Shown here: one piece after another, positions 17,015 to 26,290 of the stretch
How the letters are laid out: every line of letters starts with the position of its first letter
Numbering within the stretch: position 1 is the first letter of the stretch
Origin: JAWLCA01 sp041687395
GTDB lineage: Bacteria > Pseudomonadota > Alphaproteobacteria > Rhodobacterales > Rhodobacteraceae
Direction: 5' to 3'
Assembly: GCA_041687395.1 (NCBI GenBank)
Contig: JAWLCA010000024.1
Span: forward strand, 1-64,000
Length of the DNA stretch: 64,000 nucleotides
Notes under the pieces: generated by a model
The model's database searches: none
What the model was told of the DNA's origin: nothing
Seen by the model: only the letters and a program-made list of their open reading frames with translations
Translations under genes and position numbers: made by a program

Positions 17015-17971
17015 TCAATCGAGGTTTCCACTTGCTTCAAGAAATGCCCGGCGGCTTTCGACCTCTCTGCGAACCATTTCCTGCATCTGATCGATGTCGA
17101 CATCGAGGGTGGATTGCATGTTGTTCTGCATGAACTCCTTCCACTCGTCCGACTGCTCGATTTTCGCGATGGCCTCCAGCAGGACATCGATAGCTTCCTG
17201 GGGAGTGCCCTCGCGGACCATGACGCCGCGCCAGATGGATTCGACGATGTCGAAACCTTGTTCCTTGAATGTTGGCACATCGGGGAAGTATTCGTCCCGC
17301 TCTTCCGTCGAAATCCCCAAGAGCCGGAACTCGCCGCTCTCGATCTGCGCCGTGGCGGAACTCGGTGTCATGACCGCTGCATCGATGTGCCCGCCCAGCA
17401 AGGCGATCGCTGCCTCGTTGCCACCATCAAACGGCACCCAGGAAGCTTCGAACCCAGCCTCCTCCTGCAGGCGATAAAACACGAACTGGTGGAAGCCGGC
17501 CGAAGCGAAGCCGCCAATCGTAAGCCCGTTCGGATTTTCCTTCAGGTAACCGACAAAATCTCCGAGATCCTGCAGATCGCTATCAGCCCTGACAGCAACA
17601 GCGGACGGCTCGGCCTGAAGTGCACGAAGGACCGTGAAGTTATCGGGGGTGAAGGGAATTTCGCCCTTGGCCATCGTGAAGGTCATGCTCGCCGTCGTGG
17701 ACAGGACTGTATAGCCGTCGGCCGGTTGCGTCATGACGTAGGACATGGCCACCGCGCCCGAGCCGCCGGCCCGGTTCTCGACCGGAACCTCTACGCCCAG
17801 TTCCTCGCTGAGCTGGCGCGCAAGCTGTCGCATCATCGTATCGAGCGGCGATCCTGCTGCGGACCAGGCAACGAACTTGATGTCCTTCTCAGGATAGTCT
17901 TGTGCGTGCAACTCGGGTGCAGACGCTAATGTTCCAAGCGACACCAGTGCCGCGGTCAGAAAAATCTTCAT
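17015..17971 (-). CDS. tripartite tricarboxylate transporter substrate-binding protein (TctC/Bug family)
   Basis: 318 residues with a Sec signal peptide (residues 1-22, cleavage near ELHAQ). The Bug fold shows YPEKDIKFVAWSAAGSPLDT near the start, then VENRAGGSGAVAM and GYTVLSTTASM. It is a periplasmic receptor with two lobes that usually binds carboxylates. The dehydratase gene directly upstream points to an aldonic or related sugar acid. Confidence 0.93.
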   Translation of the reverse strand: MKIFLTAALVSLGTLASAPELHAQDYPEKDIKFVAWSAAGSPLDTMMRQLARQLSEELGVEVPVENRAGGSGAVAMSYVMTQPADGYTVLSTTASMTFTMAKGEIPFTPDNFTVLRALQAEPSAVAVRADSDLQDLGDFVGYLKENPNGLTIGGFASAGFHQFVFYRLQEEAGFEASWVPFDGGNEAAIALLGGHIDAAVMTPSSATAQIESGEFRLLGISTEERDEYFPDVPTFKEQGFDIVESIWRGVMVREGTPQEAIDVLLEAIAKIEQSDEWKEFMQNNMQSTLDVDIDQMQEMVRREVESRRAFLEASGNLD

Positions 17972-17986
17972 GATCTCCTCCTTCTT

Positions 17987-19165
17987 TCAGAACGCTGCCT
18001 TGATGACAGCATTTCGGGGCCCTTCATCTTTGGGCATCGGCAGTTCTCGTTTTGGGAATGGTTTGCCAGGCATCGAGCGAACCATCTGCTCGTCAACTTC
18101 AATTCCAAGGCCCGGGCCTTCCGGCAGGCTGATGTAGCCGTCGACAGGTTTCAGAACATTGGGACAAAGCTTCGCGCCGATCTCCTCAAACGGCACGAAA
18201 TACTCTGTGATTATGAAATTGGGCATGCAGGCGGACGCGTGAACCGTTGCAGACAGCGCAAGTGTCGTCGAGTTGTAATTGTGCGGCGAGCAGGCAACCA
18301 TCTCCGTTTCTGCAGCAGCGGCGATGTACATCAGTTCGAGAATACCCCCGCAGTTCGCAACGTCGGGGTTGATGATGTCGACCGCGCGCTCCCGCAAGAC
18401 CGGCCTGAATCCGGCGCGACCGTAAAGGGCTTCGCCCGTCACGACAGGAATGGGCGAGCGTGCGCGCACATCGGCCAGAGCTTCAATGTTTTCAGATTGG
18501 CAGGGCTCCTCGAACCAGTAAGGCTCGAATTCGGCCAGCGCATTTGCCAGATCGATCGCGTGCATCGGTGCAAGTCGTCTGTGAATGTCAAGCAGCAGAT
18601 CGACATCGGGACCGACGGCATCCCGGATGGCCCTCATCGTCTTGACTGCATGACGGATGTGCTGCTTCGGAATATAGGTACGCCACGGCCGGGGTAGAGG
18701 ATCGAACTTCAGCGCTGAAAAGCCGGCTTTGACCGTCGCTTCCGCTGCGCGGGCATAGTCCGCGTCGTCCTGCATCTTGTAGCTCCAGCCATTCGCGTAG
18801 ACCCGGATCTTGTCTCGGATCTTGCCGCCCAGGAGCTTGTAGACTGGCTGCTCGGTCGCTTTGCCAACGATATCCCAGAGTGCCTGCTCAATGCCGGACA
18901 CCGCGCAATGAAACTCGAGGGACGCGCGGCGCTGCGCAAAATCGTCGTAGGCGCCTTGGCAGATGTGGCGAATTTCGAAGGGATCGCGACCGACAACATA
19001 TGCACCAAGCGCGTTGACTTGCGCAGCAATCGCGGGATCGCGATCATACTGACTGTATGCCTCACCCCATCCAGTGATGCCGGAATCGGTCTCAACCTTC
19101 ACGAATATCAGGTTCTTGCGCCATCCGGGATGAACGGTGAGACATTCGACATTCGTGACCTTCAT
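17987..19165 (-). CDS. enolase-superfamily sugar-acid dehydratase (galactonate/gluconate type)
   Basis: 392 residues of the mandelate racemase family. Metal ligands are visible at LLLDIH (Asp about 193), WFEEP (Glu about 219) and VTGEAL (Glu about 245). The catalytic His is in SPHNYN (about 294), and ALKFDPL near 150 is typical of aldonate dehydratases such as galactonate dehydratase. The expected reaction is loss of water from an aldonic acid to a 2-keto-3-deoxy acid in the cytoplasm. Start and stop overlap neighbours: it shares 4 bp with the GntR gene. The exact sugar acid is not decided by sequence alone. Confidence 0.87.
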   Translation of the reverse strand: MKVTNVECLTVHPGWRKNLIFVKVETDSGITGWGEAYSQYDRDPAIAAQVNALGAYVVGRDPFEIRHICQGAYDDFAQRRASLEFHCAVSGIEQALWDIVGKATEQPVYKLLGGKIRDKIRVYANGWSYKMQDDADYARAAEATVKAGFSALKFDPLPRPWRTYIPKQHIRHAVKTMRAIRDAVGPDVDLLLDIHRRLAPMHAIDLANALAEFEPYWFEEPCQSENIEALADVRARSPIPVVTGEALYGRAGFRPVLRERAVDIINPDVANCGGILELMYIAAAAETEMVACSPHNYNSTTLALSATVHASACMPNFIITEYFVPFEEIGAKLCPNVLKPVDGYISLPEGPGLGIEVDEQMVRSMPGKPFPKRELPMPKDEGPRNAVIKAAF

Positions 19166-19908
19166 GTAGCGGCTCTCTTTCTCGTGGTGGGTTTGTCTTG
19201 CGCGGACGGCGCAAACTTCAAGTTCAGCTGACCGGTTGCCGACATCGCATTCAGGAAGCGCTCCTTGCCACTGCGGATGTGTCGCTCCAGATGCGCGCCT
19301 GCCTTTTCACAATCTCCCTGCTCAATCGCCGCCAGGATCTCCCTGTGCTCCTGATTTGAGACCGCGAGACCGCCACCGAATGCGAGTCCATGCCTGCGAT
19401 ACATCCGCAGCTCCTTGCCAAGTGCTCGGTCGAGCTCTGCAAGCCGTTCGTTCTGCGTCGCACCGTAAAGCGTGTCATGAAAGGCGAGGTTCAAGGTGAC
19501 ATAACGTTCGGAGTCTCTGGAGGCTGCGGCAGCATCCATTTCAGCGATGAGAGTACGTAGCCGATTCAAGGCGTCGGCTTCGATCGTCAGGGCGGCCTGT
19601 CGACCTGCGAGACGGCCGAGGCTAGCGCGAATGTCGAAGAGCTGCGTAATCTCGAGGAGCGACAGCTCCTTCACGAACGCGCCCTGATTAGGAACGATCC
19701 TGACCAGCCCAACGCGCACCAATGCGTGACAGGCTTCACGGACGGCAGGCCTGCCAACGCCGAACCTCGCAGCCAAAGCGCTCTCATTGAGATGGGCGCC
19801 AAGCGGGAACTCTCCGCTCATGATGAGATCTTCGATCTTCTGCGCTGCCAACTCTGACTGACTCGACACCGGCGCCTCCTTATTGTCAGCAATATTACCG
19901 TATTTCAT
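19162..19908 (-). CDS. GntR-family regulator, FCD subfamily
   Basis: 248 residues. The winged helix is at about residues 18-80 (HLNESALAARFGVGRPAVRE), followed by the FCD ligand-binding domain. It is the first gene of the minus-strand operon that encodes the dehydratase and TTT transporter, with a 4-bp overlap to the next gene. It very likely controls this operon in response to the sugar acid or its dehydration product. The promoter faces the exporter gene at 20009. Confidence 0.9.
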   Translation of the reverse strand: MKYGNIADNKEAPVSSQSELAAQKIEDLIMSGEFPLGAHLNESALAARFGVGRPAVREACHALVRVGLVRIVPNQGAFVKELSLLEITQLFDIRASLGRLAGRQAALTIEADALNRLRTLIAEMDAAAASRDSERYVTLNLAFHDTLYGATQNERLAELDRALGKELRMYRRHGLAFGGGLAVSNQEHREILAAIEQGDCEKAGAHLERHIRSGKERFLNAMSATGQLNLKFAPSAQDKPTTRKRAAT

Positions 19909-20008
19909 GCGAATAGATTACGCAATGACTTTTGTTCGACGGTATTTGCTGCCAATTCTTTGGCCAGCTGGCTCACTGCTGCCAGGTGAGCTCCAGAGAG
20001 ACGGACCG

Positions 20009-21025
20009 ATGAAGCGAAGACATATCCTGCCAGTCGACAGTTATTTGTCAGCGCCGCTCATGACCCTTCGTTCCGGGTTGATCCACTGCGCAGTGGTGTC
20101 TTTGGCGGCTACCTTCCTGGGCAACCGGCATGGCGCCCCGGTTATGCTGCTTGCGCTCCTGCTCGGCATATCCCTCAACTCGATCGCGCCAGTTGGCTTG
20201 TTCATGCCGGGGGTGGAGTTCACTTCGAAGACAATTCTCAGGATCGGCGTCGCGCTCTTGGGTGCGCGCATCACGCTCGCGGGAGTGTTCGAGCTGGGAC
20301 TGAGCCCGGTCTTCCTTGCAGTCGCTGGCGTGGGAACCACGATCCAAGTCGGACTCGTTCTGGCGCGCCTGATGGGGAAATCCGCTTCCTACGGTGTTCT
20401 CACGGGCGGTGCGGTGGGCATCTGCGGCGCATCTGCAGCTCTGGCTTTGGCTGCCGTTTTGCCCGAGGGAGACCGTGGCATCTCGGAGCAGGATACCATC
20501 CTTACGGTCATCGGCGTCACAAGCCTCAGCACACTCGCGATGGTTGCCTATCCTGCCATGACCGCGGCATTGGGCTATAGTGAAATAGAGGCCGGAATTT
20601 TTGTCGGAGCAACGGTTCACGATGTGGCGCAAGTGGTGGGCGCGGGATACACGATTTCCGTGGAGGCCGGCGACGCCGCGACAGTCACCAAGCTCCTCAG
20701 GGTGATGCTTCTCGTGCCGGTTGTCGCCGTTCTTGCCATCGTACTCCTCGCCAAAACGTCAAAGAGCGCGGAGAAAGTCAAATTTCCTGCCTTCCTGCTT
20801 TTCTTCGTCGTTCTCGTCGCATTGAACAGCGCCGGCTGGATTCCACCATGGCTCAGTGATCTCTTGACGACCCTTTCCAGTTGGGCGCTTGTCGCGGCCG
20901 TCGCGGGACTTGGGATGCGTACTTCGCTGCACTCGCTCATGAACGTCGGTGTACTCTCGCTCGCGATCATCGTTATCGAAACCATATGGATTGCGGGCTT
21001 AGCTGCATTTGTGATTTCGTTCTGA
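20009..21025 (+). CDS. YeiH/UPF0324-family membrane protein (putative sulfate exporter family)
   Basis: 338 residues from ATG 20009, which follows an AGAGAG site; an upstream ATG at 19883 would overlap the regulator gene. About ten membrane helices. Family blocks include LLGARITLAGV, GGAVGICGASAALALAAVLP and GIFVGATVHDVAQVVGAGY. Members are called putative sulfate exporters, and homologues occur near sulfonate-degradation genes. Nothing in this neighbourhood supports a sulfur role, so the function is open. Confidence 0.87.
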   Translation: MKRRHILPVDSYLSAPLMTLRSGLIHCAVVSLAATFLGNRHGAPVMLLALLLGISLNSIAPVGLFMPGVEFTSKTILRIGVALLGARITLAGVFELGLSPVFLAVAGVGTTIQVGLVLARLMGKSASYGVLTGGAVGICGASAALALAAVLPEGDRGISEQDTILTVIGVTSLSTLAMVAYPAMTAALGYSEIEAGIFVGATVHDVAQVVGAGYTISVEAGDAATVTKLLRVMLLVPVVAVLAIVLLAKTSKSAEKVKFPAFLLFFVVLVALNSAGWIPPWLSDLLTTLSSWALVAAVAGLGMRTSLHSLMNVGVLSLAIIVIETIWIAGLAAFVISF

Positions 21026-21137
21026 CAGGGGCTTCTCCGCAGGCCCGTCAAACACTGAACTGGTCAAAGTGACTGCTCGTGACAGCCGACACCAGGCGAA
21101 CTGCACGCATCAGTCGCGTCGCGGGATCAGCTTGCAC

Positions 21138-21680
21138 TCACGCGTAGAACCGCACATCCGCGATCGCGATATCGACCTCGAACGCCCGGCCGATGGCGAC
21201 GATGCCGATCCGGCGGAGGCGCCCGAGGTTGAGCGGTTTCTCAGTCCGGTGCGGAGTGAAGTCGACAAACGGCAGGCTGACGCTTGTCCATCCTGGCGGC
21301 GCCCGAAAGCTCTGGCGGTAGGATTCCCACGGGCGCCGGATGTCGGAGGTGCGCAGGTGCAGGTTGTAGACCTGGTCGTATCCGAACACGTCGAGCCGGA
21401 GCCCGGTCCAGCGACGCGCATCCACTTCGCCCCCCGCCTCTCCGAGGTCGAGGGCCACCTGCAGGAAGCCGCCGTTGTTGTCGAGACTGACGCCGCCGGT
21501 CATCCGAATGGCCTCCCGGCCGGCGACGGTCTCGCGCGACATGCGCCCCGCGGAGGCACCGCCCATCACGCGATCCGAGATCAGCGCCCAGCCGTTTCCG
21601 GTCACCGCCATGGGCGGATCGAACCGCAGGTCGTCGATGATCTCGGCGGCGTCGGGCGCGGCGGGGCGTTTGTCTTCCAT
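21138..21680 (-). CDS. CIA30-family protein
   Basis: 180 residues. The pattern WALISDRVMGGASAGR, then GGVSLDNNGGFLQV and YNLHLRTSDI near the middle and VDFTPHR later is typical of the complex I intermediate-associated protein 30 domain, a jelly-roll fold. Bacterial members are cytoplasmic and of unknown role. No neighbouring gene points to respiratory complex assembly. It follows the accessory gene at 21690 by only 9 bp. Confidence 0.82.
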   Translation of the reverse strand: MEDKRPAAPDAAEIIDDLRFDPPMAVTGNGWALISDRVMGGASAGRMSRETVAGREAIRMTGGVSLDNNGGFLQVALDLGEAGGEVDARRWTGLRLDVFGYDQVYNLHLRTSDIRRPWESYRQSFRAPPGWTSVSLPFVDFTPHRTEKPLNLGRLRRIGIVAIGRAFEVDIAIADVRFYA

Positions 21681-21689
21681 GGGGCAGAT

Positions 21690-22307
21690 CTAGAAGTGCC
21701 TGATCCCGGCGCAATCCCCCTTGGCAATTGACAGTCCAGGGCAATCCGATGACGCGCCCGGCAACCGATACACCCGCCCCCGCCCGGCAACTTCCTCGGC
21801 CGTGACTTTCAACCCCAGCTTCTTCTTCAGAGCACCGGCGATCGCCCCTCTCACAGTGTGCGGTTGCCACTGAGTAGCCGCGACAATCTCGGCGAGCGTT
21901 GCGCCGTCCGGCGTCTGGAGCATCGCGATGAGCCGGGCCTGCTTGGTGTCGCCGCGCGGGGTGATAGGTTTGCGTGCAGACGGACGTCGGACCGGGGACT
22001 CGTCGGCTGCAGTCGCCTGCCCCGCTGACAGGCTCTCGGCCTCTTCGGGTGCGATGCCGATGGCGTCGAGCCCGGCGAGGGTCGCGACCAGCGTGGTGCC
22101 GCGACCGTCGCCGGTCTCGCGCCACAGGGGCGCACCCGAGCGTGGATTGGCAGCAACCTCGGCCAGCCAGCCGCGGGTTATCAACATGCCCACCACCTTC
22201 TTCGCGGCCGCGCCGTGCAGACCCTTGGGCAGCGGCAGGGCGACGGCACCGGGGCGCTGGGCGGCGGCGCTCAGGATCAGGGATTGGGTCTCGGTCAGTC
22301 GGGTCAT
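21690..22307 (-). CDS. DUF3489-type accessory protein
   Basis: 205 residues from ATG 22307 (MTRLTETQSLIL). The N-terminal half repeats a helix-rich motif (AAAKKVVGMLITRGWLAEV). The C-terminal half, KQARLIAMLQTPDGATLAEI and ATQWQPHTVRGAIAGALKKK, is the DUF3489 winged-helix-like domain. Members occur on plasmids, prophages and integrative elements of alphaproteobacteria, with unknown function. A longer reading frame upstream is out of frame with coding sequence and was not used. Confidence 0.8.
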   Translation of the reverse strand: MTRLTETQSLILSAAAQRPGAVALPLPKGLHGAAAKKVVGMLITRGWLAEVAANPRSGAPLWRETGDGRGTTLVATLAGLDAIGIAPEEAESLSAGQATAADESPVRRPSARKPITPRGDTKQARLIAMLQTPDGATLAEIVAATQWQPHTVRGAIAGALKKKLGLKVTAEEVAGRGRVYRLPGASSDCPGLSIAKGDCAGIRHF

Positions 22308-22456
22308 GGTCGGCTCCGGGATCGGGCGGCGCGGAATGCGTGGCCTTCTACGGGCCAGTGCCCGGCTGACGCGGTCCAACGGGGCCCTCGCTCCGGGTTC
22401 ACCCCGCCGCGGGTAAGTGCGGCAGGTCTGTCTGCGCGGTCGTCCCTCGGCTCCTC

Positions 22457-22888
22457 TCAGTCCGCCCCCTCCACCCCGGCCATGACGGTGTAGTATTGCA
22501 CCCAGCCGGTCAGATACGGCAGCTCGGCGGGGATCCCGTCCTCGCGTTCGGTGGTGCGGCTGATCCGCCAGCCCTGCCACTTGCGGATCGCCGCCGCGAT
22601 CGCAGCCTCGCTGGTGGCCACGCCGCAGCCCAAGGCGCCCACCTCATCGTCGGCGAAGTGTCGGCCCATGCGGCTGTCGAGAAAATCGCGGATGCCGAGC
22701 CGATCCTCCTCGCCCTGCGCTCGCACCGCCTCGGCGATCTGGGTGAAGGAAAGCGCCCAGACCTCGGCCGTACGCCGCTCGCGCAGCGGGCTGAGGGTGA
22801 TGGTGCCGAAGAAGCCATAGGCCTCGTTGCGGCTGGGCAGGATCGGGTCTGTCACGGTCTTGTCTCCGAGCGTGACGAGGAAGGTCAT
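22457..22888 (-). CDS. conserved accessory protein of unknown function
   Basis: 143 residues from ATG 22888, which overlaps the stop of the preceding gene (ATGA). No domain recognised. It begins MTFLVTLGDKTVTDP and is mixed alpha/beta without signal peptide or membrane segment. The overlap and position with the DUF3489 gene and the small gene upstream suggest one operon of mobile-element type. Confidence 0.65.
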   Translation of the reverse strand: MTFLVTLGDKTVTDPILPSRNEAYGFFGTITLSPLRERRTAEVWALSFTQIAEAVRAQGEEDRLGIRDFLDSRMGRHFADDEVGALGCGVATSEAAIAAAIRKWQGWRISRTTEREDGIPAELPYLTGWVQYYTVMAGVEGAD

Positions 22889-23148
22889 TGTTTCGGCTCC
22901 GCGGTGAACTCGTGGTCCGCCCGCATCAGCACGAGGGCCAGTTCGATCACCTCGTGGCGGCGTTGCTTGGAGTTCGCGGGCAGACCGAGGTCCGCCTTGG
23001 CTTCGATGATGAGTTCGGCGAGGTAGCGCTCCTCGTGGGGCCAGTCGCGGGTCCACTGCAGCCGATAGGCATCCCGGACCGCTCGACGGAGGCTGGCGCC
23101 GATGATGTGCTGGGGATGGCGCTGGGTGGTATCCTTCGCGATGGTCAT
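22885..23148 (-). CDS. small accessory protein of unknown function
   Basis: 87 residues from ATG 23148 (MTIAKDTTQRHP). The middle is helical and rich in charged residues (LRRAVRDAYRLQWTRDWPHE). No family recognised. It overlaps the next gene by 4 bp, which supports co-transcription and argues that it is a real gene. Confidence 0.6.
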   Translation of the reverse strand: MTIAKDTTQRHPQHIIGASLRRAVRDAYRLQWTRDWPHEERYLAELIIEAKADLGLPANSKQRRHEVIELALVLMRADHEFTAEPKQ

Positions 23149-23358
23149 GGTTGCGTCTCCGGGGCTGAGTTGCATCGTCTGCTTGCGATCAGACTCGCTC
23201 TGCTCCAGGCCCAAGTGTAGAGAAATCGCATCATCTTCAATCCGATAAGTAGAATCAGCGTGACCGGAGGCGCAAATCTCTCAGCACCGCCAAGAGCAAC
23301 TCGACGCACCATCGCCGATGTGACAAACATGCGCCTGTCACATTGAGAGCCAGAGCAG

Positions 23359-24045
23359 ATGCTTCGCTTCTACTACAACGCGGCCCCAAATCCGTTGAAG
23401 GTCGCTCTCTTCCTTGAGGAGTCCGGCCTTCCCTACACACCGGTCTCGATCGACACCAAGATCGGTGAACAGCATGGCCCAGCGTTTCGCGCGATCAATC
23501 CAAACGGCAAGGTGCCGGCGATCGACGATGACGGCGTGCGCGTCTTCGACAGCAGCGCCATCCTGCTCTACCTCGCAGAGAAGACAGGGCAGTTCCTGCC
23601 ACCCGCGGAAAAGCGGGGCGAGCTATTGTCGTGGCTGATGTTCGTAGCCTCGGGCGTCGGACCCTATTCCGGCCAGGCCATTCACTTCCGGCTCTTCGCA
23701 CCGGAGCGTCTAGCCTATCCGATCAAGCGTTACGATTTTGAGGCGCGGCGGCACTGGCAAATCATAGACGATCGACTGGGCGTTGGGCGCTACATGATGG
23801 GAGAGGACTACACGATCGTTGACATGGCGGTCTGGGGCTGGGCGCACCGCGTGCCATTCATGCTACCGGAGGCGGTCGACTTTGCCGGATTTGGAAATCT
23901 CAAGCGCCTCGTCGACGAGATCGACGCGCGCCCTGCAGTGGGAGGCGTCGAGAGACTTAAGGACTTGCACCGCTTCAAGGCCGAGTTCGACGAAGACGCC
24001 ATGCGCAATCTCTATCCGCAGATTTTCGCTCCCGACCCAGAGTGA
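23359..24045 (+). CDS. glutathione S-transferase-family protein
   Basis: 228 residues. The N-terminal thioredoxin-like domain has FYYNAAPNPLKVALFLEESG, NPNGKVPAIDDDG and the glutathione-binding DSSAILLYLA. The C-terminal all-helical domain has MMGEDYTIVDMAVWGWA, the usual N-capping box. The pattern resembles the YfcG/Ure2p-like group. It is monocistronic, between a mobile-type block and the catabolic cluster. The substrate is unknown. Confidence 0.9.
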   Translation: MLRFYYNAAPNPLKVALFLEESGLPYTPVSIDTKIGEQHGPAFRAINPNGKVPAIDDDGVRVFDSSAILLYLAEKTGQFLPPAEKRGELLSWLMFVASGVGPYSGQAIHFRLFAPERLAYPIKRYDFEARRHWQIIDDRLGVGRYMMGEDYTIVDMAVWGWAHRVPFMLPEAVDFAGFGNLKRLVDEIDARPAVGGVERLKDLHRFKAEFDEDAMRNLYPQIFAPDPE

Positions 24046-24187
24046 TTGCCATCCAGCGACAAATCCTGCGAGGAGCCATATGCTGAACGGGCCGCAGACT
24101 ACTCACACTTCACGTTTATCGCAAAACTGTGGTCAGCATCAACGCAAGGACCAGCTTATTGTTTCTTTTCCACTGCCGTCCGGCCGA

Positions 24188-24652
24188 CTAACGACGACCG
24201 ATCGGGTGCATCCTGCTGCGGTGAAAGTCCCTCGTGCCGGCTGCGCGCAAAATCAATTTTGCGACCTTCCAACCGTCCCCCATGCGGCGGAAATCGTGAT
24301 GATACTGCGCCCATAGCTCGCCATCCGGAGCGCCGCTGCGGTAGCGGTGCCAAGCGTAAACATAGCAGATGCTGCGGGCGGCGTCGGGCCCATCGAAGCT
24401 GATGGTGATGTTCGAGACATGGTGGCTTGTCGCTTCGAACACCTCCGCCAGCCCCTTTGCTATGGCAGTGGCGATGGTCTCGATGCCCTTCATCGCCGGG
24501 AATTCCGGCCCGTAATCCACCACTGCGTCGGCGGTAAACAGCGCCGCCACAGCCTCGGGCTCGTTGCGGTCAAAATGATAGCAGTAGGCGTGGATGGCGT
24601 CGGTAATCGCCGTTTTGTCCAGTAGGCCCTGCAGTGCGTCCGCGTGGTCCAT
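24188..24652 (-). CDS. SnoaL/NTF2-like protein
   Basis: 154 residues from ATG 24652. The NTF2-like fold is indicated by AITDAIHAYCYHFDRNEPEA and VAALFTADAVVDYGPEF near the start and the WKVAKLILRAAGTRD strand near the end. Members act as small hydrolases, isomerases or dehydratases with a cone-shaped pocket. The start codon overlaps the stop of the BKACE gene, and it is the last gene of the polyamine-type ABC operon. A role in the same pathway is likely but not specified. Confidence 0.8.
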   Translation of the reverse strand: MDHADALQGLLDKTAITDAIHAYCYHFDRNEPEAVAALFTADAVVDYGPEFPAMKGIETIATAIAKGLAEVFEATSHHVSNITISFDGPDAARSICYVYAWHRYRSGAPDGELWAQYHHDFRRMGDGWKVAKLILRAAGTRDFHRSRMHPIGRR

Positions 24653-25482
24653 CAGGTCGCCCTCAACCCCAGGATCTCGCGCGCCTGCGCGGGCGTCGCG
24701 ACGGGGCGTTCGTATTTCTCGCACAACACCACCGCACGGCGGATCAGAGCGGCGTTCGACGGGGCGAGCGTGTCGCGGTCCAGTCGCACGTTGTCCTCAA
24801 GCCCGGCGCGGGTGTGCCCGCCGGCCGCGATCGACCATTCGTTCAGCCTGATCTGGTTCGCCCCGATCCCCGCGCCGCACCATTGCGCGTCAGGGGCCAG
24901 TCGTTTCAGCGTCTGGATGTAGAAATCGAAGACATCCTTGTCGGTCGGCATCGCGTTCTTCACGCCCATCACGAACTGCACGTACAGCGGCGCCGTCAGC
25001 TTCCCCTCGGCCTGCATCTTCACCGCCTGAAAGATATGCGACAGGTCGAACGCCTCGATCTCGGGCTTCACGTCGTACTTGATCATCTCGGCCGCCAGCC
25101 AGTCCACCAGATCGGGCGGGTTCTCGTAGACGCGGGTGGGAAAGTTGTTCGACCCCACGGTCAGCGAGGCCATGTCGGGCTTGAGCGGCAGCATGCCACC
25201 ACGTTCCGCCCCGGCCCCCGATCGCCCGCCGGTGGAAAACTGGATGATCATGCCGGGGCATTGCTTCCGCAGCCCCTCCTGCAGCCGGGCGAAGCGCTCG
25301 GGGTCCGAGGTCGGCGTGCCGTCCTCCATCCGCACATGGCAATGCGCGATGCTGGCGCCGGCCTCGAAGGCCTCCTGCGTGCTTTCGATCTGCTCTTCGA
25401 TGGTGATCGGCACCGCCGGATTGTCGGATTTCCGCGGAACCGATCCGGTGATCGCGACGCAGATGATGCAGGGGGTGGTCAT
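24652..25482 (-). CDS. beta-keto acid cleavage enzyme (BKACE, DUF849 family)
   Basis: 276 residues. The family's Zn-binding HCH is in SIAHCHVR (residues about 47-49); QFSTGGRSG and GGHTRAGLEDN are the other signature blocks. BKACE proteins condense a beta-keto acid with acetyl-CoA and split it into an acetoacetyl-type product and a new CoA ester; the founding member cleaves 3-keto-5-aminohexanoate. ATG 25482 has the family's MTTPCIICVAITGS start. It follows the ABC permease genes, so it probably works on a beta-keto acid from the imported compound. Confidence 0.9.
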   Translation of the reverse strand: MTTPCIICVAITGSVPRKSDNPAVPITIEEQIESTQEAFEAGASIAHCHVRMEDGTPTSDPERFARLQEGLRKQCPGMIIQFSTGGRSGAGAERGGMLPLKPDMASLTVGSNNFPTRVYENPPDLVDWLAAEMIKYDVKPEIEAFDLSHIFQAVKMQAEGKLTAPLYVQFVMGVKNAMPTDKDVFDFYIQTLKRLAPDAQWCGAGIGANQIRLNEWSIAAGGHTRAGLEDNVRLDRDTLAPSNAALIRRAVVLCEKYERPVATPAQAREILGLRAT

Positions 25483-25504
25483 CGGGCTCCTCCTCAAAAA
25501 ATTC

Positions 25505-26290
25505 TCAGCGCGCCGCCAGCCGCCGCAGCAGCACCAGTGCCAGCACGATCAGCGCCGACACCACCGTCCCGATCACTGCCACCGCCGGCACCAGCGGCGA
25601 ATAGTTAGTCGCCGTGCGGGTGAACAGCCACACGGGCAGCGGCGTATCGGCCCCGCTGGTATAGGCCGACAGCGGCAGGTTCGACCATGACAGCAGGAAC
25701 GCGAACAGCGCGCCGGAGAAGATGCCGGGCCACAGCACCGGTAGCGTCACCTCGCGTGCCACCTGCCAGCGGCTGGCGCCCAGATCGAACGCCGCTTCCT
25801 CTTGCGCGGGGTCGTAACCGAACAGCCGGATCGAAATCACCAGCGTCACGATCGGCACGATCCAGACCAGATGCGCCACGATCGCCGTCTGCCAGCTTGG
25901 CGCGATCCCCACGGCCGAAAACGACAACAACAACGCCAGCCCCAGCACCGGCTGCGGAAAGAAGATCGGCAGCACCAGCGCGCGCTGGAACAGGCTGCGA
26001 CCCTTCCACTGGTAGCGCGCATAGGCCATCGCGCCCAGCGTCCCCAGCACCACCGCCACCAGCACCACGACCAGCGCGATCTTCAACGAGATGATGTGGA
26101 TCGTCCACGTGGTGTAGGACGCCATCGCATCACGGTAGGCATCCAGCGTCCACACCCGGTGCGGAAAGCGCATGTAGCGGGTGTTCGCCAGCGAGGCGAG
26201 CACGACCGACACGATGGGCAGGTAAAGTGCGGTCAGGATCGCCAGTACCCAGGCCGTGCGCAGGAAGACCAGATGCCGCCCCCCGCTCAT
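25505..26290 (-). CDS. ABC transporter permease, PotC type
   Basis: 261 residues, six membrane segments, with the EAA loop EEAAFDLGASRWQVAREVTLP near residue 164. It belongs to the spermidine/putrescine-type permease family (PotC). ATG 26290 overlaps the stop of the PotB-type gene. A longer frame extending further upstream is a shadow of that gene. Confidence 0.9.
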   Translation of the reverse strand: MSGGRHLVFLRTAWVLAILTALYLPIVSVVLASLANTRYMRFPHRVWTLDAYRDAMASYTTWTIHIISLKIALVVVLVAVVLGTLGAMAYARYQWKGRSLFQRALVLPIFFPQPVLGLALLLSFSAVGIAPSWQTAIVAHLVWIVPIVTLVISIRLFGYDPAQEEAAFDLGASRWQVAREVTLPVLWPGIFSGALFAFLLSWSNLPLSAYTSGADTPLPVWLFTRTATNYSPLVPAVAVIGTVVSALIVLALVLLRRLAAR

